This document shows, piece by piece, positions 19,780-31,520 of a stretch of DNA of 64,000 nucleotides (position 1 is its first letter; each line of letters begins with the position of its first letter). The notes beneath the pieces are model-generated. The model was not told the DNA's origin and searched no databases. It was given only the letters and a program-made list of their open reading frames with translations. The DNA is from Micropterix aruncella (Eukaryota > Arthropoda > Insecta > Lepidoptera > Micropterigidae), in NCBI GenBank assembly GCA_944548615.1, contig OX155973.1, positions 1,596,561 through 1,660,560 of the forward strand, given 5' to 3'. The translations under genes and the position numbers were made by a program.

Positions 19780-20345
19780 TGTTCAGAATGACGTCGGGCT
19801 GTACATTCGTGGTATTGAGAGAAACGGTTGATAAAATGCTGATGGCGTAAGACGCAATACGAATTCTGGTTAATTATGTTGTTAATGATGTCAGACCAAA
19901 TTCTAACGAGAAAGAATGTTACACGTGTTATATTAAAAGTAGTCGCTAAATTATGCATGTTGCTAACCGTTACAATATATAGAGCATACTTCAGTAAGGC
20001 AAAGATAATGACCATGTATTCGGCGTTCATATACCAGTGCTTAATGTATGCCAGACAGCATTTAACAGACACCGCAACTAGAGCGGACATTCACTCTTAC
20101 CATACACGCGGTAATTCCCTTTTTTGCGTGCCCCGAACAAGACTGGCTAAAGTACAGAAGAGCTACTTATACCTGAGCATTAAATTCTACAATTTACTCC
20201 CTACCACTATCAAACAACTGGAGGACAAACAATTTAAAAGAAGCATTAAGGAGATGCTGATAGGCCACCCTTTCTATAATCTGACCGAATTCGAGGGCCA
20301 TGACTTTGCAAATATTGTACCAATTTGAATGATAATTATATATGT
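19780..20345 (+). pseudogene. LINE ORF2 C-terminal remnant
   Basis: The + strand frame ends ADIHSYHTRGNSLFCVPRTR... and SIKFYNLLPTTIKQLEDKQF, stop at about 20326. This is the characteristic last ~100 residues of Jockey/CR1-type ORF2 proteins (R-x-F...P...YN.LP..IK...-FK). The RT domain is absent, and the preceding sequence is decayed. Confidence 0.75.
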
Positions 20346-21500
20346 ACTTTTAGTATTTAAATGTAAGATTTAGCTTTAGTTTGATTACTTAACAATTTAC
20401 TTACTACTTTGGATGTTACTATGTACAGTTTTTAGTACGTATATATTTGATTTATTGACTATTTCAATTGTTCGGCTTCTGCTTTGATTATTCAACTTTT
20501 TAACTGACTATTTTAATTATTGTGTGTTTAGTAGGTAGCCATTAGAATTATTGACTATTTTTTAAATTTGTTTTGTAATACGATTCTACGACGAATACCT
20601 TTTAGTAGGTTCCAAAGTTTCTTAGATACTATATATTGTTTAAAATTAATATATGTGTGTAACGTATTAAAGTAGTAATGACACTTACTACTTAAAACAC
20701 AAATATTTTGACACGTCCAAGAGCGGTTTTTAGCCGCCAATTGGACACGACGTAAATGTAAATGTAAAATGTAAATAGTATAACTATTAAGCTGGGCATT
20801 GAAGGTCAGTTTTTCGCGTCAGTTGAACTGGCATGCATCCAAAATTTGATCGTGAATGTCGAATCATCACTCTAGAGTTTTAACTGACGACGCGCCACGA
20901 ATATTTTCCATGGCTATCATAATCCAACTGGCGCGTCGCGCCTAACTGACCGTGAGTGCGCAATTGGCAATCCAACGCGTCAGTTCGCTCTCAGCGCCCG
21001 CGGTGATAGCGCGTGCTGTGTTTGTGTTTTTGTCATGGCGGTGTCGTCGTCATCATCATGGCGGTGTCGGATGTGTCATAATGATAGATTTCATCAAAAA
21101 ATTTAGAAATTCAGAATGTTTATGGAAAATAACCGACAAAAATTAATAAATAAACAGTATCGACAAAAGGCTGTAGAAGATTTTATTTAGATAAAATATT
21201 CTGATTTTATTTAGATATTATTTATAAAATTGAATTAGATCTGATAGGTCAGATTTCATTCCCGATGCTAAGAAACGAAGAGTGGCAGTCAATCTCTCAT
21301 GAGGGTTTATAGCTTGTCTCATATTAGTATCTTGTTTTTTTTTTGTAATGGGCGTCATTTTGGATGATTGTAGCTTGGCCTGCAATAGCGGAATAGAAAG
21401 AGATAGCAGCATATGAGACTCCCTGTATCCTTGTCTAGTTGCGCATGCGCGTCCATAACCTAGCAGACTTATGGCATCGAAGCGTTGCCGTAGTGATGTA
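20346..21500. other. brm intron with an unclassified inverted-repeat element
   Basis: At about 20804-20952 the strings GGTCAGTTTTTCGCGTC and (reverse) GGTCAGTTAGGCGCGAC face each other, suggesting a small MITE without a clear target duplication. The rest has no recognised feature. Confidence 0.4.
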
Positions 21501-21855
21501 CAGGTGAGTTTTTATTAACCGGAATCCTTTAGGGGGTTTAACAGTACGACCAACTAAACAACTTTAAATTTAAAAAAATGGAAAAAACAAAAGTTTTTTT
21601 TTCCAAAAAATGAGATTTTTGATTCAATTTTAATTCACAAATTTAAAGAACTTGACTGTTAAATAAAAGTTTGATAAGCGTTTGAGCGCGTTGTGCCATC
21701 TATCGGTAGGTAGATGGCGCATCGCACTCAGCAATCTTTGAACTATTAAAAAAAAATATATATATTTTTATTTCCACAATTTTTTGTTAAAAGTTGTTTA
21801 CCTGCTCATACTGATTCACCCCTTCAAGAATACCGGTTAATTAAAACTCGCCCTG
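21501..21855. mobile_element. TA-flanked MITE with ~38-bp TIRs
   Basis: Left end CAGGTGAGTTTTTATTAACC and, reverse strand, right end CAGGGCGAGTTTTAATTAAC; the similarity continues through CCGG(A/T)ATyCTT. TA lies at 21499-21500 and 21856-21857. The length of 355 bp and absence of coding sequence fit a Tc1/mariner-type MITE. Confidence 0.82.
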
Positions 21856-21904
21856 TATAAGTGTTGCCATATTGATGTGAAGTCGAAATAGCAAGAGCGC
21901 GCCA

Positions 21905-22045
21905 CAGAATATCCGCAAAGGTGTTCCTCAAGGATCGATACTTGGACCTCTTCTCTTCCTCGTCTATATTAATGACATCCCAGAGTGCCTGAAATCCGTG
22001 GATGATGAAATCATTTTATTCGCCGATGATACTTCACTTTTTTTT
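21905..22045 (+). pseudogene. LINE reverse transcriptase palm fragment
   Basis: The + strand reads NIRKGVPQGSILGPLLFLVY, INDIPECLKSVDDEI and LFADDTSLFF. These are RT motifs B (GVPQGS) and C (FADD), about 45 codons only, ending 135 bp before a brm exon. Confidence 0.85.
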
Positions 22046-22180
22046 AGCGATATTATGTTGACTATTTATACTACTAAACACACATAGCATGTGTCTCTTT
22101 ATGTTGGGCAACAAAAACGCCTGCATTTATCTGCTTTTAAGAGAAAATATTGAGTGCTGTAGCATATATTCTGTTTTCAG

Positions 22181-22310
22181 GGAAGATGGGCGCATTCTGT
22201 CGGAACCCTTCATGAAACTTCCATCTCGGAGAGAACTGTCACATTACTACGAAGTCATCAAGAAACCAATGGACATCAAGAAGATCCTGAATCGCATTGA
22301 AGATGGAAAG
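22181..22310 (+). CDS. brm: Brahma, bromodomain exon 1
   Basis: Follows CTGTTTTCAG and ends before GTACTT. It reads [20 protein letters not shown], then [20 protein letters not shown] and EDGK. This is the ZA loop and helix A of the bromodomain, including the PFMKLPSR loop and the YYxxIKxPMDI signature that shapes the acetyl-lysine pocket. The intron after K is phase 0. Confidence 0.97.
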
Positions 22311-22729
22311 GTACTTATCTGTTACTCTGTTTTTATTTATATGTTTTGCCCATCTTCTTTCTTCTTCTTTCTCGATTTTTAACACTGCAATACTGTCAGG
22401 ACCTTGAATAAGCTCTCGCTGTTTCCAAATAGATGGAATTACCCGGATTACGTGCATGTAATTTCAGATGATAACGCATCTGCAGCATAGTACTGTCAGT
22501 AATCTTGAACTTCAGTGATGTTAGTTCGCCATAGTGTAAACAAGTATTTTTCTCTTAATTCTGAAATTGTTCGAAGATACTTCTCTGCATCAGCAGGGTG
22601 TTATTTATTATGAGCTCCTCAAACTCAATGAAACTATGACTGGAGATCGCTAATGACTTCAATTGATCCATTTTAAGTTGAGCCCTATAGGGAAAACGGG
22701 TGCTATACAAGCAGACACGATAAAGTGGA

Positions 22730-23044
22730 TTTTTTACATAACAATGCTCTGCCACATCTTGCAAAACTAGTCAAAACTTACCTGGAAACGCTTAAATGTG
22801 AAGTCTTGCCCCACCCGCCGTATTCACCAGACAAAGTTCCTTCCAATTATCACCTCTTCCATTCGATGGCACATGACCTGGCTAAACAGCGCTTCTATTC
22901 TTATAAAGATATGAAAAAACGGGTCGATTCTTAGATAGCTTCAAGACGTATTGGTTTTCCGACGTGAAACTTGTGAATCATGTGAAACCTGAAAACATGC
23001 TACCGGAGAAAGTAGTGCCTAGTAATGGGCAATACTTTGAGTGA
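22730..23044 (+). pseudogene. mariner transposase C-terminal fragment
   Basis: The + strand reads FLHNNALPHLAKLVKTYLET and HPPYSPDKVPSNYHLFHSM, then after a stop the characteristic end (LPEKVVPSNGQYFE, stop TGA at 23042-23044). HDNARPH and YSPDLAPSDYH are the mariner signatures, so the second catalytic Asp (HDN) is Asn here, whereas the third (YSPD) is kept. 5'-truncated and dead. Confidence 0.9.
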
Positions 23045-23138
23045 ATTGTTTTTTACCTTATACTTTAAATAAAGCATTTATTTTGTTAATAAAACATCGA
23101 GAACTTATTTAACCCTTTAAAGCCTGCCCATAGATTAA

Positions 23139-23699
23139 CCCATTAAAGCCGGCTCGTACGATTTTAATGAAATTACCACAACGGTGTTGCATCAGATAAT
23201 ATGAAGATTGCTAAATAACATATTTCTTCATGTTTCCTCAAGAAAATAAAAACAATTCAGATTTAAATGAGCTTTTATACGCTCCAAATAACTGTTTTCC
23301 ATATTGCAAAAAATAGATATTTTTGGTATACACCATGGACTGTTGGGTATTTAAAGTACCATTTTCATTAGACCTGGTTTGACAGCCAGGTGTATTAACA
23401 TATCGCTGTTGGTTTTTCTCCATTACATAGAGGACACCTAAAGCTATCTGGTAAGGTTGAGCGTTTTTTTTTTCCAATTTCCCTATATTTGTCAACACTT
23501 TTTCTGAGCATTTCCAGACAAAAAAAAAAGCGCGACTTTTACCTGTAAAACAACAAAGGTAAACAGTTGAAAATTATACTGTTCTATTATTTATTTTTTA
23601 GGCCCATTCATGCAGCGATATCTCTCACCTATTCCACGCTAGATTTTTTAGGTGTCAACACTTTTTTTGGTATTTAAATACCAAGTAGGCTGGAATGGG
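23139..23699. mobile_element. TTAA-flanked element (CCCATTnnAGCC ends)
   Basis: Flanked by TTAA at 23135-23138 and 23700-23703. Ends CCCATTAAAGCCGGC and, reverse strand, CCCATTCCAGCCTAC. The right TTAA is shared with the adjacent element at 23704. A further TTAACCCTTTAAAGCC string at 23108 suggests an adjoining relic of the same family. Confidence 0.65.
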
Positions 23700-23703
23700 T
23701 TAA

Positions 23704-24394
23704 CCCTTGGAGTAAATGGGTATTTTCATGGATGCATCTGTCACTTTTGCAGGATTTTCGGCGACATCGACGGCGCTCGACTTCAAGGACTATAACTACG
23801 AAACTACTACACCAATCATAAAAAGAACAACTGCACAATGATGGCATTGAAATTTCGAATATAGAATATTGAAATATCATTTTGTAAACAATTACATAAT
23901 TATGAATAAATATGAGAACGTCAAAGAAGTGAAAAAACAATGGCCGACTTTGGCATTTGCGACGCGACATTCAAAGACCCGAAATACTTTATATACACGA
24001 TAAATGGTACATCTAATCAGTTTAGGGGGACTATATGATGTTGTAGAAATGGTTTTACTTACGATTCGTTGAAATAAACACCGAAAACTACACGAAAAAC
24101 GTATCCGAAAACGAAACACACGCTCCGCGGATTTTGACGTTTCGGGAAGGCGGGCGTTCAATTTGCAGCGGTCCGTAATAATATGTTACATGGACTGCGC
24201 AGTTGCTGCTGCGAATGCTAACAGAGAGAATTTAATTCTGTACCGATCTGCCATACGCATGAAAGAGACAAAATGCTTTCGATGGTAAAAAAAGAGTTCG
24301 AAAGCGCGCGCGCCGAGCGGAACCAGATCTGCTCGTATCATACTCAACGGATAATTGTTTCACAACCAGATTTGGTCGTATCATACTCAACGGG
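23704..24394. mobile_element. TTAA MITE (CCCTTGGAGTA family), copy C with insertion
   Basis: TTAA at 23700-23703 and 24395-24398. It matches copy A at both ends, but has ~380 bp of extra sequence (about 23938-24318) not found in the other copies. Confidence 0.8.
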
Positions 24395-24398
24395 TTAA

Positions 24399-25081
24399 GG
24401 TTCTTATAGATAAAGGGTTGTCCAGTTATTGTTTATTTGTGTCAAAAATATACAATAATAATTCCTGGGATTCTAAGAAAGTTTTTGTAAAAAACACCAT
24501 GAAAAGATTACAAATGCTGCAAATTACATTTGCTCCTAAATAACTGTAAGAAAGTTTACTGCAATTTTGCTCCCAGATGACTCCATACAACCACCGAATA
24601 GTAGGCTAAATATAGTAGGCTAGATAGCTATATGGCTAGATAGCCGAATAGTAGGCGTAATAGCTAAACAACCAACAATTGTATTTAGTATGTCTAAATA
24701 GTGCCGAGCTTACCTGGGTTAGGTATGATAACCACCTCCTTGCTTTAACGCTGCTTTCTAGAGAAATGGGATTCCATAGTGAGGGTGTCAGGTCAACAAC
24801 CACCCCCGCTGCTTAGGAGACGTAAGTTTCCAGACCCTACCGGTTAGTCCCTGAAGTTTCTCGGCTAAGCACCAACAGACGGCGTCAACATGGGCGCAAC
24901 CCCCTCAGCCCCCACCTCTGAACCCCCCTCCCCCGCCGACGAACGATTCGCATCGTTGACTCTCGATATATTCAACATTTTATGAGTGGCTCCTGTGACA
25001 AATTGACATCACGTGCAAATCCTTCCATAAGTCCTTAGCTACTTGCCGGGAAAGTTTTTAACAATTTTTTGTCTGTTACAG
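24399..25081 (+). other. brm intron, no gene
   Basis: Contains a short degenerate array of (ATAGTAGGCTA/GATAGC) around 24597-24665 and a C-rich stretch near 24890-24945. Nothing coding was recognised. Confidence 0.5.
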
Positions 25082-25271
25082 TATGCTGAAATGGCGGATA
25101 TGGAGCGAGACTTTATGCAGCTGTGCCAAAACGCACAGACCTACAACGAAGAGGAATCTCTGATATACGAAGACAGCGTCCGATTGAAGGATTTGTTTGT
25201 CGAGATGAAGGCGCGCTTTGAGAATATGCCCGATGAGCCCGATTCCGATGAAGCCAAAGAGGTTAAAGAAG
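25082..25271 (+). CDS. brm: Brahma, bromodomain exon 2
   Basis: Follows TGTTACAG and ends before GTAAAT. It reads YAEMADMERDFMQLCQNAQT, then YNEEESLIYEDSVRLKDLF and EMKARFENMPDEPDSDEAKE. It supplies helices B and C; the Asn of the QTYNEE stretch is the position that contacts acetyl-lysine in bromodomains. The acidic end begins the C-terminal tail. Confidence 0.97.
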
Positions 25272-26519
25272 GTAAATATAGGGCTTCTAATCCCTTATTT
25301 GATTCACCCTTATAGAATTATTTTTTTTAATTTTAGTAGTAATTTTATATTTGTAATACTTTTAATTTTACTGTTTTATAAGGGACGCTTCGTTTTTATA
25401 TTTTGACTATCTGCAGTATTTTAGCTGCTCCAATTATTTTTAAAAGATTTTAAATCTTTATTATAAACTTAAATAGTAATTGTTTTACAATTAAAAAAAA
25501 ATAGATAATATTTTAAAAATTGATTATACCACATAAGGTATAATGCCACATAATTCAATTTCACTATACCAAGGGTAGGGATACCTACCAACTGGCTTAT
25601 TTAAAAAATATAAAATATAGATGTCGCAATCAAAGCATACACCAGCTACAAATACAAATGGTTTTTTACGGCGTCTTTCTTGATAGATTACACAAAAATC
25701 ATCCCTTTTCTATGGCTTTGGCCTGAGTGACTATTATAAGGCTCTCGTCGCAGGCAGGAAGGAGGGTGTTGTAGGCATGCCTTAGTCTGAAGGATATTAT
25801 TATCAATAGAGGTACAGAATTTTCGCAAAAAGGAAATTGAAAATATCGAAATTTAGTTAAAATTCGCATATACTGCATAAAAAACAACTTTTTAATAAAC
25901 CCAAAATTTATACCTTATAATAATTACTCTAAAATTGTTGTACTTCCAATATTTGACCATTTAGAATCGTTCTGTCCGTAACGGCGACACTATATTTATT
26001 AAAAAAGCGTTCTGCGTCTACGTTGTTCAACTAACAGCGTAGAAGTAACTAACTCTGTTACGTTGCTTTAGCAAAGGGTGAAAAGCAGCATTTAGTACCC
26101 CAGAATGTGTTCCTAATATTGGAATCTTCATTCCTATTTACTGATTGAAGCATTAGCCGATAAAAGTAAGTATACCCATCAATCAGCTCATTTTGAGAAA
26201 GTTCTCGGAAAAAAGGATTTTTAGAGAAGTTTTTGAGAAATGTATTTTGTTTTAAGGTAGTGACTATCAGCCACAAATGGGCAAATTAACTGACCAATAT
26301 GAAAGTAGGCCTCATTTGTTGTATTTAATCTCGTCTGCAGAGAAATTTTAGTGAAACTTTTTTCAGGTGCTTATTTTTGCATTTTTTCAAATTTCAAGAA
26401 ATTTTGCATAAATTGGCATCTATTTCGTAAAACCGAAAATTCCGTACCTCTAATTATCGACTAACGTTCGGCACTTCAACAAGCCTTTCTAAGATTTATA
26501 TTATATAGATTGTACTAGC
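25272..26519 (+). other. brm intron, no recognised gene
   Basis: AT-rich; small open frames around 25699 and 26058 show no domain. No element ends were identified. Confidence 0.5.
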
Positions 26520-26745
26520 TGTGCCCAGCGGTTTCACCCGCGTGGTGATAGAAAATTGTGATAATGATGATAGAAAACCATATATCTTTATAAATTATAG
26601 CCTATGTGTTATTCTGATGTGTAAGCTATATTATTGTAAAGTTTCATCAAAATCTATTCAGTAGTTTTTGCGTGAAAGAGTAACAAACATCCATACATAC
26701 ATACATACTTTTGCGTTTATAATATTAGTTGGATAGTAGGATAGA
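26520..26745 (+). mobile_element. RTE-like LINE 3' end, copy 1
   Basis: Starts gcccagcggtttcacccgcg and ends in catacatacatac, then ttttgcgtttataatattag. This 3' unit is very common in lepidopteran genomes as RTE-type LINE tails. No coding part is present. A second partial copy follows. Confidence 0.65.
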
Positions 26746-26821
26746 ATTTAAATTTCAAATGTCAATTTCTTAGATTTTTTCCTACTTACTTGACAGTTAT
26801 CGTTATATTTTAGATAATTCA

Positions 26822-26982
26822 CACTATATCTTTATAAATTATAGCCTATGTGTTATTCTGATGTGTAAGCTATATTATTGTAAAGTTTCATCAAAATCCA
26901 TTCAGTAGTTTTTGCGTGAAAGAGTAACAAACATCCATACATACATACAAACTTTCGCGTTTATAATATTAGTAGGATAGTA
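26822..26982 (+). mobile_element. RTE-like LINE 3' end, copy 2
   Basis: Nearly identical to 26583-26745 from tatctttataaattatagcc to ataatattagtaggatag. It lacks the 5' part of copy 1. Confidence 0.65.
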
Positions 26983-27034
26983 ATTATAAAGAAGATAAAA
27001 ACGAATGAACTGCATGGACACCCGATGTTTCGGC

Positions 27035-27660
27035 GATGTTGCAACCTCGGTTGTCCAGGGTAGACAGACTAAAGTGCTGCCAGTCGTCATCTGCGTGTAG
27101 GCAGCAAACTGCTGCTGTCACTTCGTAGTTTATAACGGTGGTGGGGCGGCGGGATCGGCGCGTGGGAATTTTGAAAATCTGTCGTGCATACAGCCCTCAC
27201 TGCATTCTGCATTACGTCCTTGCGCCCGGCGATGGGCATTAGGAACATTTTAAGAAGAGGGTTCCACGTAGAAGAGAGTTTGTAACCGCCGTCTCTATTG
27301 AAGTTTGGGGTTCTTCTTATTTTAATGGCTTCCCGGATCATGTGAGGAAAGTAGAATTGTTCTTTGGATAGCACAATTGGAGTTTGAAACTGCACCCATT
27401 AGTTAGTTCCGTTATCCAATATATGGGCGATTTTTTTCGCTGAACGTTTTTAACAGCTTTGATGTATTCTATCAGTCGAGTGGCTGTGGAACGTTTCGTT
27501 TGTTGCATCGATTCGCACATCTGCATAAGATTATATACACAGTGTCATTACGTCCTTTACAGCCCTCAGAGATTGAGCTATATTTTGGGTCGGCTTGAAG
27601 ATCGTTTTTATTTCGAATTTGTTAGCATCTTACTTATTCGATCTGTCACGCGCTTGATGT
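27035..27660 (-). pseudogene. Penelope-like GIY-YIG endonuclease fragment, arm 1
   Basis: On the - strand the readable pieces are MQQTKRSTATRLIEYIKAVK (27526 downward), then YFPHMIREAIKIRRTPNFNR and LSSTWNPLLKMF (27395-27200). This is the C-terminal GIY-YIG domain of Penelope-like retroelements (ATRL-EH, HW-KF, EEQ-Y-P-MIREA-EI, FNRD-G-KLS-TW-P). Frameshifts separate the pieces. It faces an inverted second copy. Confidence 0.8.
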
Positions 27661-27724
27661 ATGGTGGCAATGCTCGTGATTGCTTGGTTTCTGTGGTTTC
27701 TAAGCATTCTTATCGTACGTAAGG

Positions 27725-28290
27725 CGCGCGACAGATCGAATAAGTAAGATGCTAAACAAATTCCATAAAAATGATCTTCAAGACAACCCAAAATATAGCC
27801 CGATCTCTGAGGCATATAAAGGATGTAATACCATTGCAAACCCTGAGTGTGTATAAAATCGAATGCAGATGTGGTTTAGCCTATTATGGACGAAAAAATT
27901 AACGAAACAGCCCATAGCCACTCGACTGATGGAACACACCAAAGCTGTTAAAAACGTTCAGCAAGTAAACTCGGCAATCTGCGAACATATATTGGATAGC
28001 GGAAGTAACCACTGGATCAAGTTTTAAAATCCCATTGTGCTATCCGAAGAACAATTCTACTTTCCTCGCATGATCCGGGAAGCCATTTAAATAAGAAGAA
28101 CTCTAAACTTCAATCGAGACGACGGTTACAAACTCTCTTCTATGTGGAACCCTCTTCTAAAAATATTCCCAATGCCCATTGCCAAGCGCAAAGACAATGC
28201 CTATCGCCAGTTTGCCGCCTACCCGCAGATGACGATTGACAGCACTTTAGTCTACCCCGAACAACAGCGGTTGCAAATTGTCAAAATGTC
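27725..28290 (+). pseudogene. Penelope-like GIY-YIG endonuclease fragment, arm 2
   Basis: The + strand inverted counterpart of 27035-27660. It reads VYKIECRCGLAYYGRK, ATRLMEHTKAVKNVQQVNSA, then FYFPRMIREAI and LSSMWNPLLKIFPMPI. Arm ends share ccagggtagacagactaaag (27055) and its degenerate inverse (28240-28256). Several stops make it inactive. Confidence 0.8.
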
Positions 28291-28394
28291 GAGTGCTACA
28301 AAACTTCACTTTGTAAATTCGTTATTATCTTATTTATAATGTCAAACAACCGCGATAGTCTTCCATTTCATGTAAAGTAATTTTTTCTTTATTT

Positions 28395-29930
28395 TTTTTT
28401 TTTTCAATTTCAATTTATTTCCAAAAAATCTTAACAGATTGTAGAAACTTAATATTTAGGTACATTTAAATTACAGTATATTAGTTCGTTTTTACAATAT
28501 TTAAATTTATCACCACGTACATACAGTTACTTCTTTATTGCTTTTAGTATATTAGTTCAGTAATTAATACAGTATATTAGTTCGTTTTTACAATATTTAA
28601 ATTTATCACCACGTACATAGTTACTTCTTTATTGCTTTTAGGGCATCCAAATCATTTTTAAGATTTATTTACTAAAACCACAAATTAAAATAATTGATAA
28701 AAATAATCAAGAAATTAAAATCAGAAAAAGTCAGAATAATTAAAAAATACTACTTAAAATTGTCAAAAAAATGACCAAAAAATTTAAAAAATTATTTAAA
28801 ATTAACAAACTCATCGATCGAGTAAAAAGCTTTGTCTAATAAGAATTCTTTAAGTAACTTTTTGAATAAGCTTTCCACTTGAATAGTTTTTAAACTTTCT
28901 GGTAGCCTGTTAAAGTAATATGGCCCTGAGTATTTTGTGTCTTGCCTTGCTGTGTTTAGTTTAATACATGGTATAAAAATGTTTAATTTATTTCTCGTAT
29001 TTTTAGTATGTGTATCTGAAAACTTTTTATAATGTGTTTCTTTATTTTTAAAAAACTCAGTTAGTAACTTAAAGAGATAGAGTGAGGTTAAGGTGAGGAT
29101 TCTTAGCCTTTTAAAAATGGGTCGACACGACTCTTCCCTTTTCACCTTTGCAATTATTCGCACTGCTCTCTTTTGGAGTATAAATATGGGTTCCCTATGA
29201 CAAGCATAACAATTTCCCCAGATCGTAATGGCATAACTTAGGATAGCTTCAATATAGCTGAAATAAACATTTCTTGTTTGCAATTCATCTAACGACCTTC
29301 TTACAATACTTAAAGCATAACAAGCCCGACTTAACCTACTTTCGAGGTTTTCACAGTGAAAGTTCCATTTTAAAAGTTCGTCGACATGATGGAAATTACT
29401 TACTTACTTAAACACCTAAAAATCTAGTACAATGAGTTTGAGGAATGGCAGTGTTATTTATTGAAAGTATTATTGGCGAACCTTTATTTCGATTTCGATG
29501 ATTTGTAAAATGTATGAAGTTACTTTTAGACGCATTCAGTGTGAGGTTGTTGCTCTCAAACCAACTATTTAGTTTGAATAGATTAATTTTAACGTTAATC
29601 AATAATTCGTCCATATCTTTACCGGCAACAATTAAACTAGTGTCATCAGCAAACATAGTTACATTTATATCGTTGAAATACATTGGTAAATCATTTACAT
29701 ATACTAAAAATAGAATAGGGCCCAAAATGGAACCCTGCGGGACTCCAAGTTTATTAGTTAAAGGGATCGAACAGTGTTTTGTAATGTTTTGATTTTGACA
29801 TTGTGTAATTTCCACGATTTGTGTCCTATTTGTTAAATATGAATCAAACCATTTTAAGCAGTCTCCCCTGACTCCATAATGATTTAGTTTGTTTAGTAAA
29901 ATATCATGCCTAATATTGTAGATTTAGTTT
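28395..29930 (-). mobile_element. Jockey/CR1-like LINE, decayed
   Basis: The - strand reads RT motifs LGVPQGSILGPILFLVYVND and MFADDTSLIVAGKDMDELL (29815-29408) and, after a frame break, the C-terminal region YIEAILSYAITIWGNCY ... SGPYYFNRLPESLKTI with a stop at 28792. The poly-T run at 28394-28405 is its 3' tail. The 3' UTR includes a tandem duplication. Confidence 0.85.
28475..28641. repeat. Tandem duplication (~96-bp period) in a LINE 3' UTR
   Basis: Two near-identical units starting cagtatattagttcgttttt at 28475 and ~28571, each including atcaccacgtacata and cttctttattgcttttag. Confidence 0.85.
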
Positions 29931-29934
29931 ATGT

Positions 29935-30350
29935 CAACATTTCAATTGTATGTATATACTAAAGGAGTTTATATATTATTATTTATTCTGGACAGGCAGC
30001 TTTGCTGACACGTCCAGATCAGATCTTGTAAAGCTAAACAATATAATATAAACAATATTAACAAGTGTTTAGGTACAAATCGAGTCTGTTTTTAAATTGA
30101 TTGACAGAGCTTGCACTAATCACTTCAAATAGCAGTTTATTCCACATGTCCACCACTCTATTTTGCAGAACATTCTTAGAGGATTAGATTTAAATTTTGT
30201 ACGGTTGAGTTTTTTTGTTGTGACCTCGAGGATTTGTATTGACATTGAATTTGTAAATATTCTTCAGTCCAGGTACATCGTAATAATGTGTTAGAATTTT
30301 ATATGTCTCAATCAGGTCCCCTCTTTGTCTTCTTTGTTTGAATACAGTAT
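29935..30350 (-). pseudogene. LINE ORF2 C-terminal fragment
   Basis: The - strand reads QRRQRGDLIETYKILTHYYD, then VLQNRVVDMWNKLLFEVI and SVNQFKNRLDSF. This is a typical Jockey/CR1 ORF2 end with tail TAAATAATAAT at ~29955. It is separate from the LINE at 28395. Confidence 0.8.
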
Positions 30351-30601
30351 TATATAATGTAGTTTATATAATACAGTATTATATACTTATATGTATACAA
30401 TAAAACAGCTTCTGCCGTTTAAATGCATCATTATTATAGGGATTTCCAGTAATCTGTTTTTTTCAGTAATCCTTCAGTGCTCTGCTCCGATATCTGCCAG
30501 ATTACTAAGAGTCCACTGTAGTTTTAACAAAATTACCATTTGGCCTTTTTATCATAAGAGTTCACTGACTCCTGCATTCTATTATTTTTTTCAAATTTCA
30601 G

Positions 30602-30750
30602 AGGAGCAACCCGACGACTCGGATGCAGAGTCAAATCGATCGGTCAAAATGAAAATTAAGCTGAAAGCAAAGACGAAGGGCACTCCAGGGCGCAAGCGCA
30701 AGCAGCCCAAGAAATACGTCTCGGATGACGAAGATTACGAAGACGACTGA
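30602..30750 (+). CDS. brm: Brahma, terminal coding exon
   Basis: Follows TTTCAAATTTCAG (to 30601). It completes a split Glu codon and reads EEQPDDSDAESNRSVKMKIK, then basic KAKTKGTPGRKRKQPKKY and ends VSDDEDYEDD, TGA at 30748-30750. The alternating acidic and basic tail after the bromodomain, with a GRKRK AT-hook-like patch and acidic end, is typical of Brahma. The stop is in frame with all upstream exons (386 codons in the window including stop). Confidence 0.96.
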
Positions 30751-31160
30751 GGCGTATGAGTGATAGTGATATTTTGGCATATAGGCTGATGAGCGAGAAA
30801 ACTATGTAACTCTGATATTACATTTCCTTTGAACTCTTCTTTTTTTAAATGCCGTGTCTGTTATCAGACATTGACGACCGTGCAGTAAGCAGTTATTACT
30901 TTGCAAAGGGCAGCACGGAATAACTCTCTGATGACGTTCCTTACCAGTGTCGCTGGCTTTTCAGTCAAGATCAATGCCATCTTTCTGGCTCTCAATGAAT
31001 TTTCTGACTTGTACATGGCACAGTACCATGTTTTGCTTCTGCTTGAGCATTGAGAACATTTTAAGATGACGGTTCCTCATAATAGAGTTTAAAACCTTAG
31101 TCTCTGTTGTTCGTGGTTATAGAAATAATTCTCTATGGCTCTCCGGATCAAAGTGGGGAA
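30751..31160 (+). other. brm: brm 3' UTR running into a Penelope relic
   Basis: After the stop there is ~150-200 bp of unique-looking 3' UTR. From about 30960 the - strand resembles the Penelope fragment at 27190-27350 (gagaacattttaagatgacg and ctccggatca). No AATAAA was seen close to the stop; AATAAA occurs at 31883 and 31921. Confidence 0.5.
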
Positions 31161-31360
31161 TAGAAAAACTATTTAAAACCGCAATTTCCGAATCTCAAAT
31201 TCTATGGCTTCGAAGGGGGGTTTGGACGGGTGGTTAAGGTGAACGCTCGCATGTGGCAAGACAGCTGTCCTAAGTCTGACACAGTCCTTCGCTCCTAACA
31301 CAGTCCGAAGTCCATCGCTCACCCCCTCAGAAGTGTAATAATATGTTTGTATTTATTTAT
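31161..31360 (+). mobile_element. RLE-type LINE 3' UTR inserted in the Penelope relic
   Basis: Contains aaaaccgcaatttccgaatc, ggcaagacagctgtcctaa and gtgtaataatatg, as at 43970-44150. Flanking Penelope sequence resumes at ~31364 (ttctttggataacacaatgg). Confidence 0.75.
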
Positions 31361-31520
31361 ATATTCTTTGGATAACACAATGGGATTTTGAAACTGAACC
31401 TAGTGGTTCGTTCCGTTATCCATAATGTATTCGCAAGATTGCTGATTTTTCTCGTTGAACATTTTCAACAGCATTGATGTGTTTTATCAGTCGACGAGTC
31501 GCTTGTCAAGCGTAACCCAC
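31361..31520 (-). pseudogene. Penelope-like fragment, continuation
   Basis: Matches 27358-27500 on the - strand (ttctttggata-cacaatgg, ttccgttatcca, tgttttatcagtcga). It belongs to the same GIY-YIG region as arm 1, and is truncated. Confidence 0.7.
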
